The translations under genes were made by a program, and so were the position numbers. Positions 13,619 through 14,419 of a stretch of DNA of 14,419 nucleotides are shown piece by piece. This stretch comes from Acidobacteriota bacterium (GTDB lineage: Bacteria; Acidobacteriota; Terriglobia; Terriglobales; Acidobacteriaceae), in NCBI GenBank assembly GCA_021778815.1, contig JAJYBW010000034.1, forward strand, positions 1 through 14,419, written 5' to 3'. The first letter of the stretch is position 1, and every line of letters begins with the position of its first letter. The notes beneath the pieces were generated by a model. That model was given only the letters and a program-made list of their open reading frames with translations, did no database searches and had not been told where the DNA came from.

Positions 13619-14418
13619 CCCAGGGGCCATTTCCACTCTCGAATTTCCTTTCGGTCAATCCCATTTTCGTGCGCATAGTCAATCGCGTCGGTGATTTGGT
13701 CTTTCAGCCATTCTTTGACATGCGCTCCGGAAGCGCGCAGTTTCGGCACGCGGTCAATCACATCAATCGCCAGGTTGAACCTGTCAACCTGGTTCAGTAT
13801 CGCAAGTTCCAGAGGCGTATTAATGTTGCCTTTTTCCTTGTACCCGCGTACGTGGATGTTGTCGTGATTGGTGCGCCGATAGGTCAGCTTATGAATCAAG
13901 GACGCGTAGCCGTGGAAATTGAAGATGACGGGCTTGTCCAGGGTAAATAGCGAATCGAAGTCGCGGTCAGACAATCCGTGCGGATGTTCTGTGTCGGGCT
14001 CAAGCTTGAATAAATCGACCACGTTCACAAAGCGAATCTTCAATCCGGGGAAACGTTCGCGCAGAATCGCGACAGCCGCGAGCGATTCCATGGTGGCGAT
14101 ATCGCCAGCCGTAGCCATCACCACATCCGGCTCCGTATCCTGATCGTTGCTCGCAAAGTCCCAAATACCGATGCCCTTGGTGCAATGCCGCACGGCTTCG
14201 TCAATATTCAGATACTGCAAATGTGGCTGCTTGTCGGCCACAATCACGTTGACGTAGTTGGTGCTGCGCAAACAATGATCGCCGACGCTCAGCAGACAAT
14301 TGGCATCCGGCGGAAGATAGATGCGGGTGATGGTGGCGCTCTTGTTGGTGACGACGTCAAGAAATCCCGGATCCTGATGGGTGAAGCCGTTATGATCCTG
14401 CCGCCAGACCAGCGAAGT
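13615..14418 (-). CDS. xfp: Phosphoketolase (Xfp), C-terminal part (cut by window edge)
   Basis: Thiamine-diphosphate enzyme that cleaves xylulose 5-phosphate (and often fructose 6-phosphate) with phosphate into acetyl phosphate plus glyceraldehyde 3-phosphate (or erythrose 4-phosphate). The minus strand carries 267 in-frame residues ending in EWKWPLG. Recognisable motifs run VWRQDHNGFTHQDPGF (substrate region), IYLPPDANCLLSVGDHC, STNYVNVIVADKQPHLQYL, and the C-terminal transketolase-like domain with GDIATMESLAA, FNFHGY and RGYKEKGNINTPLELAI. These match the last third of the roughly 790-residue family. The start lies outside the window. The four-base ATGA overlap with acetate kinase places both in one operon, so acetyl phosphate goes directly to ATP formation. 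Confidence 0.95.
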   Translation of the reverse strand, partial: TSLVWRQDHNGFTHQDPGFLDVVTNKSATITRIYLPPDANCLLSVGDHCLRSTNYVNVIVADKQPHLQYLNIDEAVRHCTKGIGIWDFASNDQDTEPDVVMATAGDIATMESLAAVAILRERFPGLKIRFVNVVDLFKLEPDTEHPHGLSDRDFDSLFTLDKPVIFNFHGYASLIHKLTYRRTNHDNIHVRGYKEKGNINTPLELAILNQVDRFNLAIDVIDRVPKLRASGAHVKEWLKDQITDAIDYAHENGIDRKEIREWKWPLG

Positions 14419-14419
14419 A

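Noticed and set aside
12677..13678. Long plus-strand frame of 333 residues
   Set aside because: It is antisense to the acetate kinase gene, whose catalytic motifs are all visible. The plus-strand translation has no domain-like pattern and begins inside the kinase.
1..14419. Defence system, mobile element or CRISPR array
   Set aside because: No transposase, integrase, Cas, toxin-antitoxin or restriction motif, and no direct repeat array, is seen. The genes are core metabolism and housekeeping.

Overview
The window reads as ordinary chromosomal DNA from a moderately GC-rich, free-living bacterium. The best guess is an acidobacterium (Terriglobia/Koribacter-like). This rests on gene content: a phosphoketolase-acetate kinase pair, a stand-alone proline dehydrogenase, a GH57 glycogen enzyme, several single-pass coiled-coil proteins, and short intergenic palindromes with TGAA or TAAA loops. 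The taxonomic call is inference, because there is no rRNA or other marker. I see no tRNA, rRNA, CRISPR array, IS element, integrase or phage gene.

Layout. 1-351 (-): N-terminal part of a TsaC/Sua5/YrdC tRNA-modification enzyme, cut by the window edge. 456-1073 (+): CYTH-domain protein. 1208-1951 (+): Nudix ADP-ribose-pyrophosphatase-like enzyme with a basic N-terminal extension. 2185-2421 (+): cold-shock protein with a GTG start, followed by a hairpin and an intrinsic terminator. 2660-4405 (+): PolX DNA polymerase/PHP protein. 4453-5112 (+) and 5167-6000 (-): two convergent membrane-anchored proteins of unknown function. 6001-6333: divergent control region. 6334-7467 (+): citrate synthase. 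7483-8019 (-): small exported protein. 8125-9054 (+): proline dehydrogenase. 9055-9147: palindrome cluster. 9148-9672 (-) and 9865-10236 (-): a DUF948-like protein and a YtxH-like protein, headed by the clearest promoter in the window. 10237-10616: structured intergenic region. 10617-12368 (+): GH57 alpha-glucan branching-type enzyme. 12365-13618 (-) and 13615-14418 (-): acetate kinase and the C-terminal third of phosphoketolase, overlapping by ATGA.

How the genes fit together. The right end is carbon and energy metabolism. Phosphoketolase makes acetyl phosphate and the kinase turns it into acetate plus ATP. The GH57 enzyme builds or remodels alpha-glucan storage polymer and is convergent with the pair. 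Citrate synthase and proline dehydrogenase feed the TCA cycle and respiratory chain. The left end is nucleotide and nucleic-acid housekeeping: tRNA t6A synthesis, two phosphoanhydride-cleaving folds, a cold-shock RNA chaperone and a repair polymerase. The YtxH/DUF948 pair looks like an envelope or general-stress unit.

I found no convincing new defence or mobile system. The most unusual points are the divergent active-site motifs of the acetate kinase, the structured leader before the glucan enzyme, the lysine-rich tail on the Nudix enzyme, and the uncharacterised membrane proteins.
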